In this document: positions 8,111-16,132 of the stretch, one piece after another | Layout: the number at the start of each line of letters is the position of its first letter | Numbering within the stretch: the stretch's first letter is position 1 | Origin: Acetobacteraceae bacterium ESL0709 | Lineage (GTDB): Bacteria > Pseudomonadota > Alphaproteobacteria > Acetobacterales > Acetobacteraceae | NCBI GenBank assembly: GCA_029433415.1 | Contig: JAQTIA010000003.1 | Coordinates: 958,501-1,022,500 of the forward strand | Direction: 5' to 3' | DNA: 64,000 bases | Translations under genes and position numbers: made by a program | The notes under the pieces: model-generated | The model's database searches: none | The model's input: the letters and a program-made list of their open reading frames with translations, nothing else | What the model was told of the DNA's origin: nothing

Positions 8111-8194
8111 AATTTGTGGATTTACAGACGTTCAAGCGCTAGAATACTCTGATACGACGCAAGTCATAGGCAATTCTCTTGGACGAGGAACATT

Positions 8195-8743
8195 ATGAAA
8201 TATAAATTTTTGCTCTTGGGAGCTGTAATTCTAGTCTCTGGTAGTCTCATACGGCCGTCTTATGCTCAATTGGCTAGTTATCCCGGTTCATCAGATGTCA
8301 TAGACCTATCGACAGGAAAACCTAGAACGGATGGAGACAGAGACTATGATGAAAGAATGACGAGCAATCAAACTGACACCTACCCCCATTGGGAGCCGAT
8401 CATTGCCAATGGCCGTCAGGTGGGGCGCATCGACCAGAATGGCGAGGTTTATAATGAATCGGGCGATTCTGTTGGGCTTATAGATCCCAAGGATGGCACC
8501 ATCATCTATAATGGTCGCCGCTCAGGCTATGTGGATGGCAATGGTGACATCCATGGTGAACATGGCGATATCGTCGCCAGCAGCGGCTCAAGCGGCAATG
8601 TCATCATTAATGGTCGTCAGGCCGGTCGCGTGGACAGTCAAGGCAGCGTGTATGACAACTCCGGCAACAACATAGGCCAGGTCCCCGCCGGCAACAACGC
8701 CGTAGGCGCCCTTATGATCCTCCAGAACCAGAATAAAAAATAA
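8195..8743 (+). CDS. Exported three-repeat protein, paralogue P5
   Basis: 182 residues: signal peptide (SYA|Q), then the right-arm linker DYDERMTSNQTDT in place of the left NDMGTKNY type, then three repeats with NGR(Q/R) and NESGD/GEHGD turns very similar to P3 in the left array, and the tail NNAVGALMILQNQNKK. GGACGAGGAA lies just before the ATG. It is the first gene of the right array, next to the hub-like gene. Function unknown. Confidence 0.85.
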   Translation: MKYKFLLLGAVILVSGSLIRPSYAQLASYPGSSDVIDLSTGKPRTDGDRDYDERMTSNQTDTYPHWEPIIANGRQVGRIDQNGEVYNESGDSVGLIDPKDGTIIYNGRRSGYVDGNGDIHGEHGDIVASSGSSGNVIINGRQAGRVDSQGSVYDNSGNNIGQVPAGNNAVGALMILQNQNKK

Positions 8744-8773
8744 TCCTCCCTTTTCATTACATAACGATACAAA

Positions 8774-8806
8774 AACAACCCCGGCCACTACATCCCGGGG
8801 TTGTTC
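8774..8806 (+). terminator. Conserved hairpin unit, copy E
   Basis: Perfect 11-bp stem AACAACCCCGG / CCGGGGTTGTT after P5, preceded by ATAACGATAC. The leader of P6 begins right after it (GGTGCCCCATACC). Confidence 0.7.
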
Positions 8807-8858
8807 TATAGGTGCCCCATACCTTCCTAATAATTTTCATACGGAGACGTAGAACGTC

Positions 8859-9404
8859 ATGAAACGTAAATCTTTGCTCTTGGGAGCTGTAATTCTGGTC
8901 TCTGGCAGTATCATACGGCCGTCTTACGCACAATTCATTAGATATCCCGGTTCCTCGCAAACGATAGACTTGGCAACAGGGAAACCCCCAGCTGATGAAG
9001 ATAAAGACTATGATGAAAGAATGACGAGCAATCAAACTGACACCTACCCGCATTCGGAACCGATCATTATCGATGGCCGTCAGGCGGGGCGCATTGACCA
9101 GAATGGCGAGATTTATGATGACAGGGGGCGCTCAGTAGGCCTTGTTGACCCCAAGGATGGCACCATCATCTATAATGGCCGTCAGGCCGGTTATGTTGAT
9201 GGCAATGGCGACATCCATGATGATCGCGGCCGTGTCGTCGCCAGCAGCGGCTCCAGCGGCAATGTCATCCTTAATGGTCGCCAAGCAGGGCGTGTGGACA
9301 GTCAAGGCAGCGTCTATGACGACAGAGGCCGCGCCATAGGCCAGGTCCCCGCCGGCAACAACGCCGTAGGCGCTCTCATGCTCCTCCAGAACCAGAATAA
9401 ATAA
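8859..9404 (+). CDS. Exported three-repeat protein, paralogue P6
   Basis: 181 residues with signal peptide (SYA|Q), right-arm linker DYDERMTSNQTDT and three repeats with (D/N)GRQAG openings and DDRGR turns in every repeat. This body type is not seen in the visible left array. The leader (8808-8858) is the same as that of P1 and P3, with GGAGACG before the start. The tail is NNAVGALMLLQNQNK. No cysteine. Confidence 0.85.
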   Translation: MKRKSLLLGAVILVSGSIIRPSYAQFIRYPGSSQTIDLATGKPPADEDKDYDERMTSNQTDTYPHSEPIIIDGRQAGRIDQNGEIYDDRGRSVGLVDPKDGTIIYNGRQAGYVDGNGDIHDDRGRVVASSGSSGNVILNGRQAGRVDSQGSVYDDRGRAIGQVPAGNNAVGALMLLQNQNK

Positions 9405-9438
9405 TAATCCTCCCCTTTTCATTATATAACGATACCAA

Positions 9439-9470
9439 AACAACCCCGGACACCACATCCCGGGGTTGTT
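9439..9470 (+). terminator. Conserved hairpin unit, copy F
   Basis: Perfect AACAACCCCGG / CCGGGGTTGTT stem after P6, with ATAACGATACC before it. Confidence 0.7.
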
Positions 9471-9519
9471 CTATAGGTGCCCCATCCCTTACTTAAGTAA
9501 TTTCTATATGGAGAAAGTC

Positions 9520-10065
9520 ATGAAACATAAATTTTTGCTCTTGGGAGCCGTAATCCTAGTCTCTGGTAGCTTTATACAGACGTCTTATGCTCAATTGGCT
9601 AGTTATCCCGGTTCATCAGATGTCATAGACCTATCGACAGGAAAACCTAGAACGGATGGAGACAGAGACTATGATGAAAGAATGACGAGCAATCAAACTG
9701 ATACCACTCCCCATTCGGAAACTATTTTCCTCCATGGTGATCCGGTCGGGCGTATTGACGAGCATGGCGAGGTTTTTGACAATCGCGGTCGGTCAGTAGG
9801 GGTTGTCGACCCCGACGGGGGTACAGTTCTCTATCATGGCGATCCCGTTGGACATGTTGATTCCGGCGGAGACATACGCGACAATCGCGGCAGGATCGTA
9901 GCCAGCGGCGGCTCTGATGGAAATGTCCTGATCCACGGCGATCCAGCCGGCCGGGTAGACCATAATGGCGAAGTATATGATAATGCCGGTCGTGACATAG
10001 GCAAAGTCCCCGCCGGCAGCAATGCCGTAGGCGCCCTCATGCTCCTCCAGAACCAAAATAAATAA
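9520..10065 (+). CDS. Exported three-repeat protein, paralogue P7
   Basis: 181 residues from ATG 9520 (GGAGAAAG before it). An in-frame ATG at 9466 would add 18 residues lacking a signal-peptide pattern and lies inside the upstream hairpin region. Residues 1-61 (signal, LASYPGSSDVIDL, linker DYDERMTSNQTDT) match P5. From TTPHSET on, the protein is identical to P4 of the left array, with HGDP openings and DN(R/A)GR turns. It is therefore a chimera of a right-arm head and a left-arm body. It is the last gene of the right array before the housekeeping region. Confidence 0.85.
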   Translation: MKHKFLLLGAVILVSGSFIQTSYAQLASYPGSSDVIDLSTGKPRTDGDRDYDERMTSNQTDTTPHSETIFLHGDPVGRIDEHGEVFDNRGRSVGVVDPDGGTVLYHGDPVGHVDSGGDIRDNRGRIVASGGSDGNVLIHGDPAGRVDHNGEVYDNAGRDIGKVPAGSNAVGALMLLQNQNK

Positions 10066-10100
10066 TAATCCTCCCCTTTTTCATTACATAACGATATCAA

Positions 10101-10132
10101 AACAACCCCGAACAGATTATGCCGGGGTTGTT
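10101..10132 (+). terminator. Conserved hairpin unit, copy G
   Basis: AACAACCCCG / CGGGGTTGTT stem after P7. It is the last copy and marks the right edge of the unusual locus. From here to 10491 no gene is seen. Confidence 0.7.
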
Positions 10133-10380
10133 CCATAAGCCTCGGCTTCTGCTTCATAAGTCTATGCTATAATGTTTGTGGCATAATCAAATCGGGTGCT
10201 TGCTTTCGGGTCATTACTTTAATGATTTCTCAATCATTCTCCCCGAATGTTATTTTTATTTTCATAATTCCCTCTTTATCCCTTTTTTTCTGATAAAAAT
10301 TTTAAGGCTTATCACCGCTTCTTGATGCTTCTGCCAAAATATTTTTTGATTCACGTCAATGCGACTTTACTCATATGGGC

Positions 10381-10409
10381 TTGTCATGCTGGTATCGAAA
10401 AAATTATAG
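10381..10409 (+). promoter_or_regulatory. Candidate promoter for pntAA-pntAB-pntB
   Basis: TTGTCA (10381-10386) and TTATAG (10404-10409) with 17 bases between them, about 80 bases before the GTG start. The -10 box is imperfect. The rest of the 10133-10491 interval shows no gene. Confidence 0.4.
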
Positions 10410-10491
10410 AGAGCCTCCTTTTTTATATCAGGCCTTATAGCAGGATCTTTCGGGATGTTCTCTCTTTTACATTTTACACAGGGGCAAAAAC

Positions 10492-11640
10492 GTGACTATT
10501 AAAATCGCCATTTTGCGGGAAACGCTGCCCGATGAAAAACGGGTGGCCATGATCCCCGCCGTTGCCCAGCGCCTCTCAAAGCTCGGTGCGACGCTCGTTC
10601 TGGAAAAAAATGCAGGAACAGCCGCCACTTATACAGATGACGCCTATATAAAAGCCGGCGTCTCGCAGGAAGCGGACCTCACAAAACTGCTGGCTGATGC
10701 TGATATCGTGCTGGCCGTCCAGCCGCCATCGGTCGAAACGATCGGGAAAATGAAGCCTGGTGCCCTGCTTGTTTCCTTTGTGCATGCACAGAGCTGCCCG
10801 GACATTACAAAAGCCCTGCGTGATAAAAAGATCACGACATTCGCGATGGAGCTGGTCCCCCGCATCAGCCGTGCGCAGGCTATGGACGCACTCTCCAGTC
10901 AGGCCGCACTTTCAGGCTATTATACGGTGCTGCTCGGCAGTACCCATATGCAGAAAATCCTGCCCATGATGACCACCGCCGTCGGCTCGCTCCGCGCGGC
11001 GCGCGTGCTGGTTATGGGTCTTGGCGTGGCAGGGCTTCAGGCTCTGGCAACTGCAAAGCGCCTTGGCGCTGTGTGCGAAGGCTATGATGTCCGCCCCGAG
11101 ACCAAGGAACAGGCTGAATCCGTGGGTGCCAAATTTGTCGATACAGGCATTGATGCCCGAGGCACAGGCGGTTACGCCCGCGAACTGACCGCTGAAGAAA
11201 AGGCCAAGGTCCGCGAAATCGTCTCGCAGCATATCGCGCAAGCCGATCTTGTCATCACGACGGCGGCCATACCCGGCCGCAAGGCGCCGCGCCTCATTGA
11301 TGCCGACCAGCTTGCCGCAATGAAAGAAGGCTCGGTCGTTGTCGATATGGGCGCGCCTAATGGCGGAAACTGCGAAGGCACGAAAAATGGCGAGACCGTC
11401 AAGATCGGCCCTGTCACGCTGATTGGCCCCACCAACCTGCCCTCAGCCCTGGCCGCGCAGGCCAGTGAGCTTTACGCCAAGAACATCCTTAACCTGCTTG
11501 AGCAGGTCATCAAGGAAGGCGTTCTGAAGCCCGACTTTACCGATGACGTCATCAAGGGCACAACCCTGACCCATGATGGCAAGATCACCAACGAAGCCGC
11601 CCGCAAGGCCATTGAGGGCACAACCGGGGAGACAGCATAA
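10492..11640 (+). CDS. pntAA: NAD(P) transhydrogenase alpha subunit, part 1 (NAD-binding)
   Basis: 382 residues; the NAD(H)-binding domain I of the proton-translocating transhydrogenase, which passes hydride from NADH to NADP+ using the proton gradient. The alanine-dehydrogenase-like fold is clear: the N-terminus reads IAILRETLPDEKRVAM, and the nucleotide-binding loop GLGVAGLQA lies at about residue 176, followed by the RPETKEQ element. The start is GTG with AGGGG upstream. The alpha subunit is split into AA and AB, as usual in many Alphaproteobacteria. The stop overlaps the pntAB start by one base. Confidence 0.93.
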   Translation: MTIKIAILRETLPDEKRVAMIPAVAQRLSKLGATLVLEKNAGTAATYTDDAYIKAGVSQEADLTKLLADADIVLAVQPPSVETIGKMKPGALLVSFVHAQSCPDITKALRDKKITTFAMELVPRISRAQAMDALSSQAALSGYYTVLLGSTHMQKILPMMTTAVGSLRAARVLVMGLGVAGLQALATAKRLGAVCEGYDVRPETKEQAESVGAKFVDTGIDARGTGGYARELTAEEKAKVREIVSQHIAQADLVITTAAIPGRKAPRLIDADQLAAMKEGSVVVDMGAPNGGNCEGTKNGETVKIGPVTLIGPTNLPSALAAQASELYAKNILNLLEQVIKEGVLKPDFTDDVIKGTTLTHDGKITNEAARKAIEGTTGETA

Positions 11641-11972
11641 TGGTCAGCGTGACCTCAATGTCCTTCATCATCGCCCTCTATATTTTCATGCTGGCCGCCT
11701 TTACCGGCTATGTCGTGATCAGCAGGGTGCCTTCCATCCTCCATACGCCGCTCATGTCAGGCTCCAACTTCATTCATGGTATTGTCGTGGTCGGGGCGCT
11801 TGAGGCCCTTTTCAACGCCACAAGCTGGCCTGCACAGCTGATCGGCTTTCTGGGTGTGTTTCTTGGCGCGGCCAACGTAATGGGCGGCTATGTCGTCACG
11901 GACCGCATGCTGGCCATGTTCCGCCCCAGCGACAAAAACAAGAACGCAAACGACAAGAAAGGCCAGCAATAA
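11640..11972 (+). CDS. pntAB: NAD(P) transhydrogenase alpha subunit, part 2 (membrane)
   Basis: 110 residues with about three hydrophobic segments (FIIALYIFMLAAFTGYVVI, FIHGIVVVGALEALF, LIGFLGVFLGAANVMGGYVV) and a charged C-terminus. It is the membrane part of the alpha subunit and forms the proton channel together with PntB. It is translationally coupled on both sides. Confidence 0.92.
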   Translation: MVSVTSMSFIIALYIFMLAAFTGYVVISRVPSILHTPLMSGSNFIHGIVVVGALEALFNATSWPAQLIGFLGVFLGAANVMGGYVVTDRMLAMFRPSDKNKNANDKKGQQ

Positions 11973-13391
11973 ATGTTTATTGAATCTGTTGTCGGCCTTG
12001 CCGGGCTGGTCGCCGCTGCCCTGTTCATTTATGGCCTGAAGGCCATGTCCTCGCCCGTTACGGCGGTCAAGGGGATTGTAACGGCCGGCTATGGCATGGT
12101 GCTTGTCATCGCCGTATCATTCCTGAATATTTTCCGTACAACGCCGGAAGCTCACCCCCATCTTCTCGTCAATCTGGGGCTGGCAGTCATCGCCATGGTG
12201 CTGGGCTGTGTGTGGGCCGGTCATAAGGGCCGCACCGTCCAGATGACCGAAATGCCGGAAATGGTGGCCCTCTATAACGGCATGGGTGGCGGTTCGGCCG
12301 CTGCCCTGGCCGCCGTGGCCCTGATGTCCAGCCATCATGATGTCAACCTGCTGCATCTGGCCATTACCTTCCTTGGCGCTCTGATTGGCTGTATCTCTCT
12401 TACAGGGTCTTTCATCGCATGGGCCAAACTGAACGGCACGATCCGCAAACCCACCCGCTTCAGCGGACAGCGCGTCTTTAACTGTCTGGTGTTCGTTGTT
12501 ACGCTGGTACTGGGGCTTTTTACAATTTTCAGCTATGGCTCACCTGTTGCCCTGCTGCCCGGTATCCTCTTCTTCATCGCCGCCCTGTTCTTTGGCGTCT
12601 GTATGACGCTGCCCATTGGCGGGGCCGATATGCCCGTCGTCATCTCGCTCTATAACGCCTTTACAGGTCTGGCCGTCGGGCTTGAAGGCTATGTGACAGA
12701 CAATCCGGCGCTTATGATTGCCGGTATGGTGGTGGGTTCAGCCGGCACATTGCTGACCGTCCTGATGGCCAAGGCCATGAACCGCTCGCTGACCAATGTT
12801 CTGTTCAGCAATTTTGGCGACAGCTCCGGCGAGGGCAGCGGCCCCGAAGGCGAGATGAAATCCGTCGATGCTTCCGACGCTGCAACCTCCATGAATTATG
12901 CCTCCAGCGTGATTATCGTGCCGGGTTATGGTCTGGCTGTGGCCCAGGCGCAGCAGAAGCTCTATGAGTTCGTCAAGCTGATTCAGGCTGATGGCGTGGA
13001 TGTCAAATTCGCCATCCATCCCGTGGCTGGCCGTATGCCAGGCCATATGAACGTGCTTCTGGCCGAAGCCGGCGTGCCTTATGACATGATTTATGACATG
13101 GACGACATTAATGAGAGCTTCGCCACAACAGATGTCGTTCTGGTCATCGGTGCCAATGACGTGGTTAACCCGGCTGCCCTGACGGATAAATCCTCTCCGA
13201 TCTATGGCATGCCTATTCTGAACGCCTATAAGGCGCGTCAGGTCTTCGTCATTAAACGTGGACAGGGCACAGGTTATTCCGGTGTGCAGAACTCCCTGTT
13301 CTTCCAGGAAAACTGTACCATGGTTTATGGCGATGCCCAGAAAGTCATGGCCGAAATGGTGGAAGCTGTTAAAGCTCTCGGTCATAGCTGA
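11973..13391 (+). CDS. pntB: NAD(P) transhydrogenase beta subunit
   Basis: 472 residues. The first roughly 260 residues are a series of membrane helices; the C-terminal part is the NADP(H)-binding domain III, with GYGLAVAQAQ at about residue 317, HPVAGRMPGHMNVLLAEA, and VIGANDVVNPAA. It completes the transhydrogenase and directly follows pntAB. A strong terminator follows. Confidence 0.94.
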   Translation: MFIESVVGLAGLVAAALFIYGLKAMSSPVTAVKGIVTAGYGMVLVIAVSFLNIFRTTPEAHPHLLVNLGLAVIAMVLGCVWAGHKGRTVQMTEMPEMVALYNGMGGGSAAALAAVALMSSHHDVNLLHLAITFLGALIGCISLTGSFIAWAKLNGTIRKPTRFSGQRVFNCLVFVVTLVLGLFTIFSYGSPVALLPGILFFIAALFFGVCMTLPIGGADMPVVISLYNAFTGLAVGLEGYVTDNPALMIAGMVVGSAGTLLTVLMAKAMNRSLTNVLFSNFGDSSGEGSGPEGEMKSVDASDAATSMNYASSVIIVPGYGLAVAQAQQKLYEFVKLIQADGVDVKFAIHPVAGRMPGHMNVLLAEAGVPYDMIYDMDDINESFATTDVVLVIGANDVVNPAALTDKSSPIYGMPILNAYKARQVFVIKRGQGTGYSGVQNSLFFQENCTMVYGDAQKVMAEMVEAVKALGHS

Positions 13392-13423
13392 GCATTTCTA
13401 CATCTTTCATCAGAGTCAGAGGG

Positions 13424-13455
13424 GGGGGAAGCTTGAGGGCTTCCTCCTTTTTTTC
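13424..13455 (+). terminator. Rho-independent terminator of the pnt operon
   Basis: GGGGGAAGC pairs with GCTTCCTCC (one G-T pair) around a short loop, followed by seven T. Confidence 0.85.
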
Positions 13456-13539
13456 TTATCTGGCGAGAGGTCTATATTTAAAAGATATGAAACCACTCAT
13501 CTTCCTTTATAAGGGCCACGCATAGAAACATATCGACCA

Positions 13540-13830
13540 ATATAAATAATGGACGATTATTAATCCGGCACACAATAATTTGATTTCATCCACAAACAAA
13601 GACACACATCCCAGACAAATCCTATATATATAATAAATAAACATATTAATTTTATATAATTACATATATATTTTAATTTAACATAAATACAAAAAAATAT
13701 TTTTATATATAAATAGAAAAATACCCTATTTTATACATACATATAAATAAATATCTTTATATTATATCTTTTTCATTATCTTTTTCATCGTATCTTTATT
13801 CTAATTTTTTCCCAATAATTTTGCTTCATA
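13540..13830. other. Very AT-rich non-coding stretch
   Basis: Within the 591-base gap between pntB and the aldehyde dehydrogenase gene, this part is made almost only of A and T, with many TATATA and AAATAT runs. It is unlike the rest of the window. I see no gene, tRNA or clear DnaA box in it. It may be a bent or protein-bound upstream region for the dehydrogenase gene. Confidence 0.6.
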
Positions 13831-13982
13831 AAAAGAAAACCCTTACCAGGGAAACCAAACCTTCCTGAGACCCTGCGTTCATGAACTTGAAAAGACTAAA
13901 GACTTCCTTAAATCATTATTTATCGCTTGGACGAGGGGATTCTTCGCCCATTCCCATGGCTTGCTATTAAAGGATTTTCCAC

Positions 13983-15374
13983 ATGGCCTATCAAACGATA
14001 AATCCCTTTACTGAAGAAACACTCAAAACATTTCCCACCACCACAGATGCAGAAATTGAGTCAGCCCTGAAAGCCGGCCATAGCGCTTTCGAAAAATGGA
14101 AACTCACTTCTTTCAGCGAGCGTTCCCGTATCCTGCAAAAAGCAGCTGACCTGCTCCGTGCCCATAAAGATGAATATGCAAAGCTCCTAACCCTCGAAAT
14201 GGGCAAGCTTTTTGCCGAAGCACAAGGCGAAACAGAGCTTTCTGCCCAAATTCTCGAATATTACGCCGTTCATGCTGAAGAACAGCTCGCTCCGGAAGTC
14301 ATTTCCACACCTACATGCCGTGGTATCCGCACACAGCTCGTCCACGAACCACAGGGCATCCTGCTCGCCATTGAGCCATGGAATTTCCCTTATTACCAGA
14401 TCGCCCGCATCATTGCTCCGCAACTTTCAGCCGGTAATGTTATTATTCTGAAACATGCCGCCAACGTACCGCAATGTGCCGCCAAATTTGAAGAGCTGAT
14501 GCACAAGGCTGGCCTGCCCAAAGGGGCCTTCCAGAATCTCTATCCTTCTCATGATCAGATCAACACGATCATCGCTGACCCTCGCGTCCGCGGTATCGCA
14601 CTGACCGGTTCAGAAAAAGCTGGCGCCATTGTCGCTTCTGAAGCTGGCAAAGCCCTCAAAAAATGCACCATGGAACTGGGCGGTGCGGATGCGTTCATCG
14701 TTCTCAATGATGCTGACCTTGAGAAGGCTGTCAAATGGGCCGTATTCGGCCGCCACTGGAATGGTGGTCAGGTCTGCGTCAGTTCCAAGCGCCTCATCGT
14801 TGAAGCCGGTATTTACGACAAGTTCCTTGATCTTTACCGCAAAGGCGTCCAGAAGCTCCGCATGGGTGACCCGATGGATCCTAAAACAACCCTTGCTCCC
14901 CTTTCCTCACGCGGGGCTGTCGAAGGACTGAAAAAGCAGGTCGCAGAAGCCAAGGGCCATGGTGCCAAAGTCGAAGAGATTGAGCTGGAAATGCCTTCCA
15001 AAGGCTGTTTCTTCCGCCCGGTCATTCTTACCGATATCAGCGCGAGCAATCCCGCCCGGCATTGGGAGTTCTTCGGTCCTGTCACATCGCTCTACAAGGC
15101 AAAAGACGAACAGCACGCCATTCAGATCGCCAATGACTCACCTTACGGGCTTGGTGGGTCCATCTTCACGAAAGACGAAGAAAAAGGCGCACGTCTGGCA
15201 CGTCAGATCGACACAGGCATGGTCTATATCAACCACCCCACAATGGTGAAGGCCGATATTCCTTTCGGCGGCGTCAAGAACTCCGGTTTTGGCCGTGAGC
15301 TTCTTGATCTTGGCCTGAAAGAATTCGTCAATACCAAGGTCATTGGCGTCGCTGACATCGATTCAGACTTCTAA
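13983..15374 (+). CDS. NAD(P)-dependent succinate-semialdehyde / aldehyde dehydrogenase
   Basis: 463 residues, full length for the family. Aldehyde dehydrogenase marks are present: EPWNFPYYQ (about residue 135), the catalytic-base glutamate in ELGG (residue 231), and the nucleophile Cys265 in GGQVCVSSKR. Overall it is closest in memory to the short succinate-semialdehyde dehydrogenases (GabD/Sad type), which oxidise succinate semialdehyde to succinate. The substrate is inferred. The start has AAAGGA nine bases upstream. It is monocistronic: a long AT-rich upstream region and a terminator after it. Confidence 0.85.
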   Translation: MAYQTINPFTEETLKTFPTTTDAEIESALKAGHSAFEKWKLTSFSERSRILQKAADLLRAHKDEYAKLLTLEMGKLFAEAQGETELSAQILEYYAVHAEEQLAPEVISTPTCRGIRTQLVHEPQGILLAIEPWNFPYYQIARIIAPQLSAGNVIILKHAANVPQCAAKFEELMHKAGLPKGAFQNLYPSHDQINTIIADPRVRGIALTGSEKAGAIVASEAGKALKKCTMELGGADAFIVLNDADLEKAVKWAVFGRHWNGGQVCVSSKRLIVEAGIYDKFLDLYRKGVQKLRMGDPMDPKTTLAPLSSRGAVEGLKKQVAEAKGHGAKVEEIELEMPSKGCFFRPVILTDISASNPARHWEFFGPVTSLYKAKDEQHAIQIANDSPYGLGGSIFTKDEEKGARLARQIDTGMVYINHPTMVKADIPFGGVKNSGFGRELLDLGLKEFVNTKVIGVADIDSDF

Positions 15375-15393
15375 GCCAGCAGGCTTCTATAAA

Positions 15394-15427
15394 GGGCAGG
15401 GGTTTCACAACCTCTGCCCTTTTTTAT
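15394..15427. terminator. Bidirectional terminator between aldehyde dehydrogenase and upp
   Basis: GGGCAGGGG pairs with CCTCTGCCC (one G-T pair), followed by TTTTTT on the plus strand. The two genes converge here. Confidence 0.8.
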
Positions 15428-16059
15428 TATGTGCCATAAAATCTGTCGCCGGCATCGCCCAATCCTGGCACGATGTAACCATCAGCATCCAGTTTCTCAT
15501 CCAGCGCGCAGGAAATAATTTTGACATCCGGATGCATTTCGTGAAGGTGCTTTACCCCTTCAGGCGCTGCGACCAGACAAGTAAAGATGATAGCACCAGC
15601 TCCCGCCTGTTTTAACCGCCTGATGGCCGCGACAGCTGAATGTCCTGTTGCCAGCATGGGATCGAGCACAATACACAGGCGCTTTCCAAGATCAGAGGGC
15701 GCCTTGAAATAAAACTCCTCTGCCGCCAATGTTTCATGATGACGTTGCACGACGATATGACCTACGCTTGCCGTGGGCACGAAATCCAGCATCCCTTCCA
15801 GCAGGGCACTTCCTGCACGCAAAATCGGAATCAGGCACAGCGCGTCATTCTCCAGCTTGTGCGTCACGCAGGATGAACCATCTGGAAGCGTAACAATCTT
15901 TTCCATCAAAGGCAGATCACATGTCGCCTCATAGGCAAGCAGAAGACTCAGTTCACGCACAAGAGCCCTGAACTCAACCACCGTACGAGAGCGGTCCCGC
16001 AAGAAAGAGAGTTTATGCTGGATAAGGGGATGATCTATGATCTGAAGATAAGGAACCAT
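15427..16059 (-). CDS. upp: Uracil phosphoribosyltransferase
   Basis: 210 residues, normal length. It makes UMP from uracil and PRPP (pyrimidine salvage). The PRPP-binding loop is VLDPMLATGHSA at about residues 130-142, and the uracil-binding C-terminus is YIVPGLGDAGDRFYGT. The N-terminus has the HPLIQHKLSFLRD element. It is a single gene on the minus strand. Confidence 0.95.
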   Translation of the reverse strand: MVPYLQIIDHPLIQHKLSFLRDRSRTVVEFRALVRELSLLLAYEATCDLPLMEKIVTLPDGSSCVTHKLENDALCLIPILRAGSALLEGMLDFVPTASVGHIVVQRHHETLAAEEFYFKAPSDLGKRLCIVLDPMLATGHSAVAAIRRLKQAGAGAIIFTCLVAAPEGVKHLHEMHPDVKIISCALDEKLDADGYIVPGLGDAGDRFYGT

Positions 16060-16132
16060 AAGCTGACATTTTTCCTCTGTACAGAATATAATCGTTCCTT
16101 ATAGCTCCACTCCTTTCCGGGCAAGTACGCCC

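Larger units (their letters stand above)
6079..8139. repeat. Right arm of a 2.06-kb inverted repeat
   Basis: Reverse-oriented homologue of 2520-4591, carrying the right Dit-like and hub-like genes with the same leader and about 32 bases after the hub stop. Homology ends where the exported-protein genes begin, although those genes are also mirrored in orientation. Confidence 0.85.

Noticed and set aside
2520-8139. Composite transposon with inverted IS copies
   Set aside because: The inverted arms encode tail-like proteins, not transposases, and no short terminal inverted repeats or target duplications were seen at their ends.
1-10065. Antisense and shifted frames inside the exported-protein genes (for example 1221-1694, 1879-2199, 9132-9458)
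   Set aside because: They are shadows of the three-repeat genes caused by biased codon use in the repeats. They lack ribosome-binding sites and are alanine- or methionine-rich without a pattern of their own.
1-10135. CRISPR array
   Set aside because: The repeated units are coding modules and terminator hairpins hundreds of bases apart, not short direct repeats with equal spacers; no cas gene is seen.
13540-13870. Chromosomal replication origin
   Set aside because: AT-rich, but no cluster of DnaA boxes was seen and the neighbours (pntB, aldehyde dehydrogenase) are not typical origin genes.
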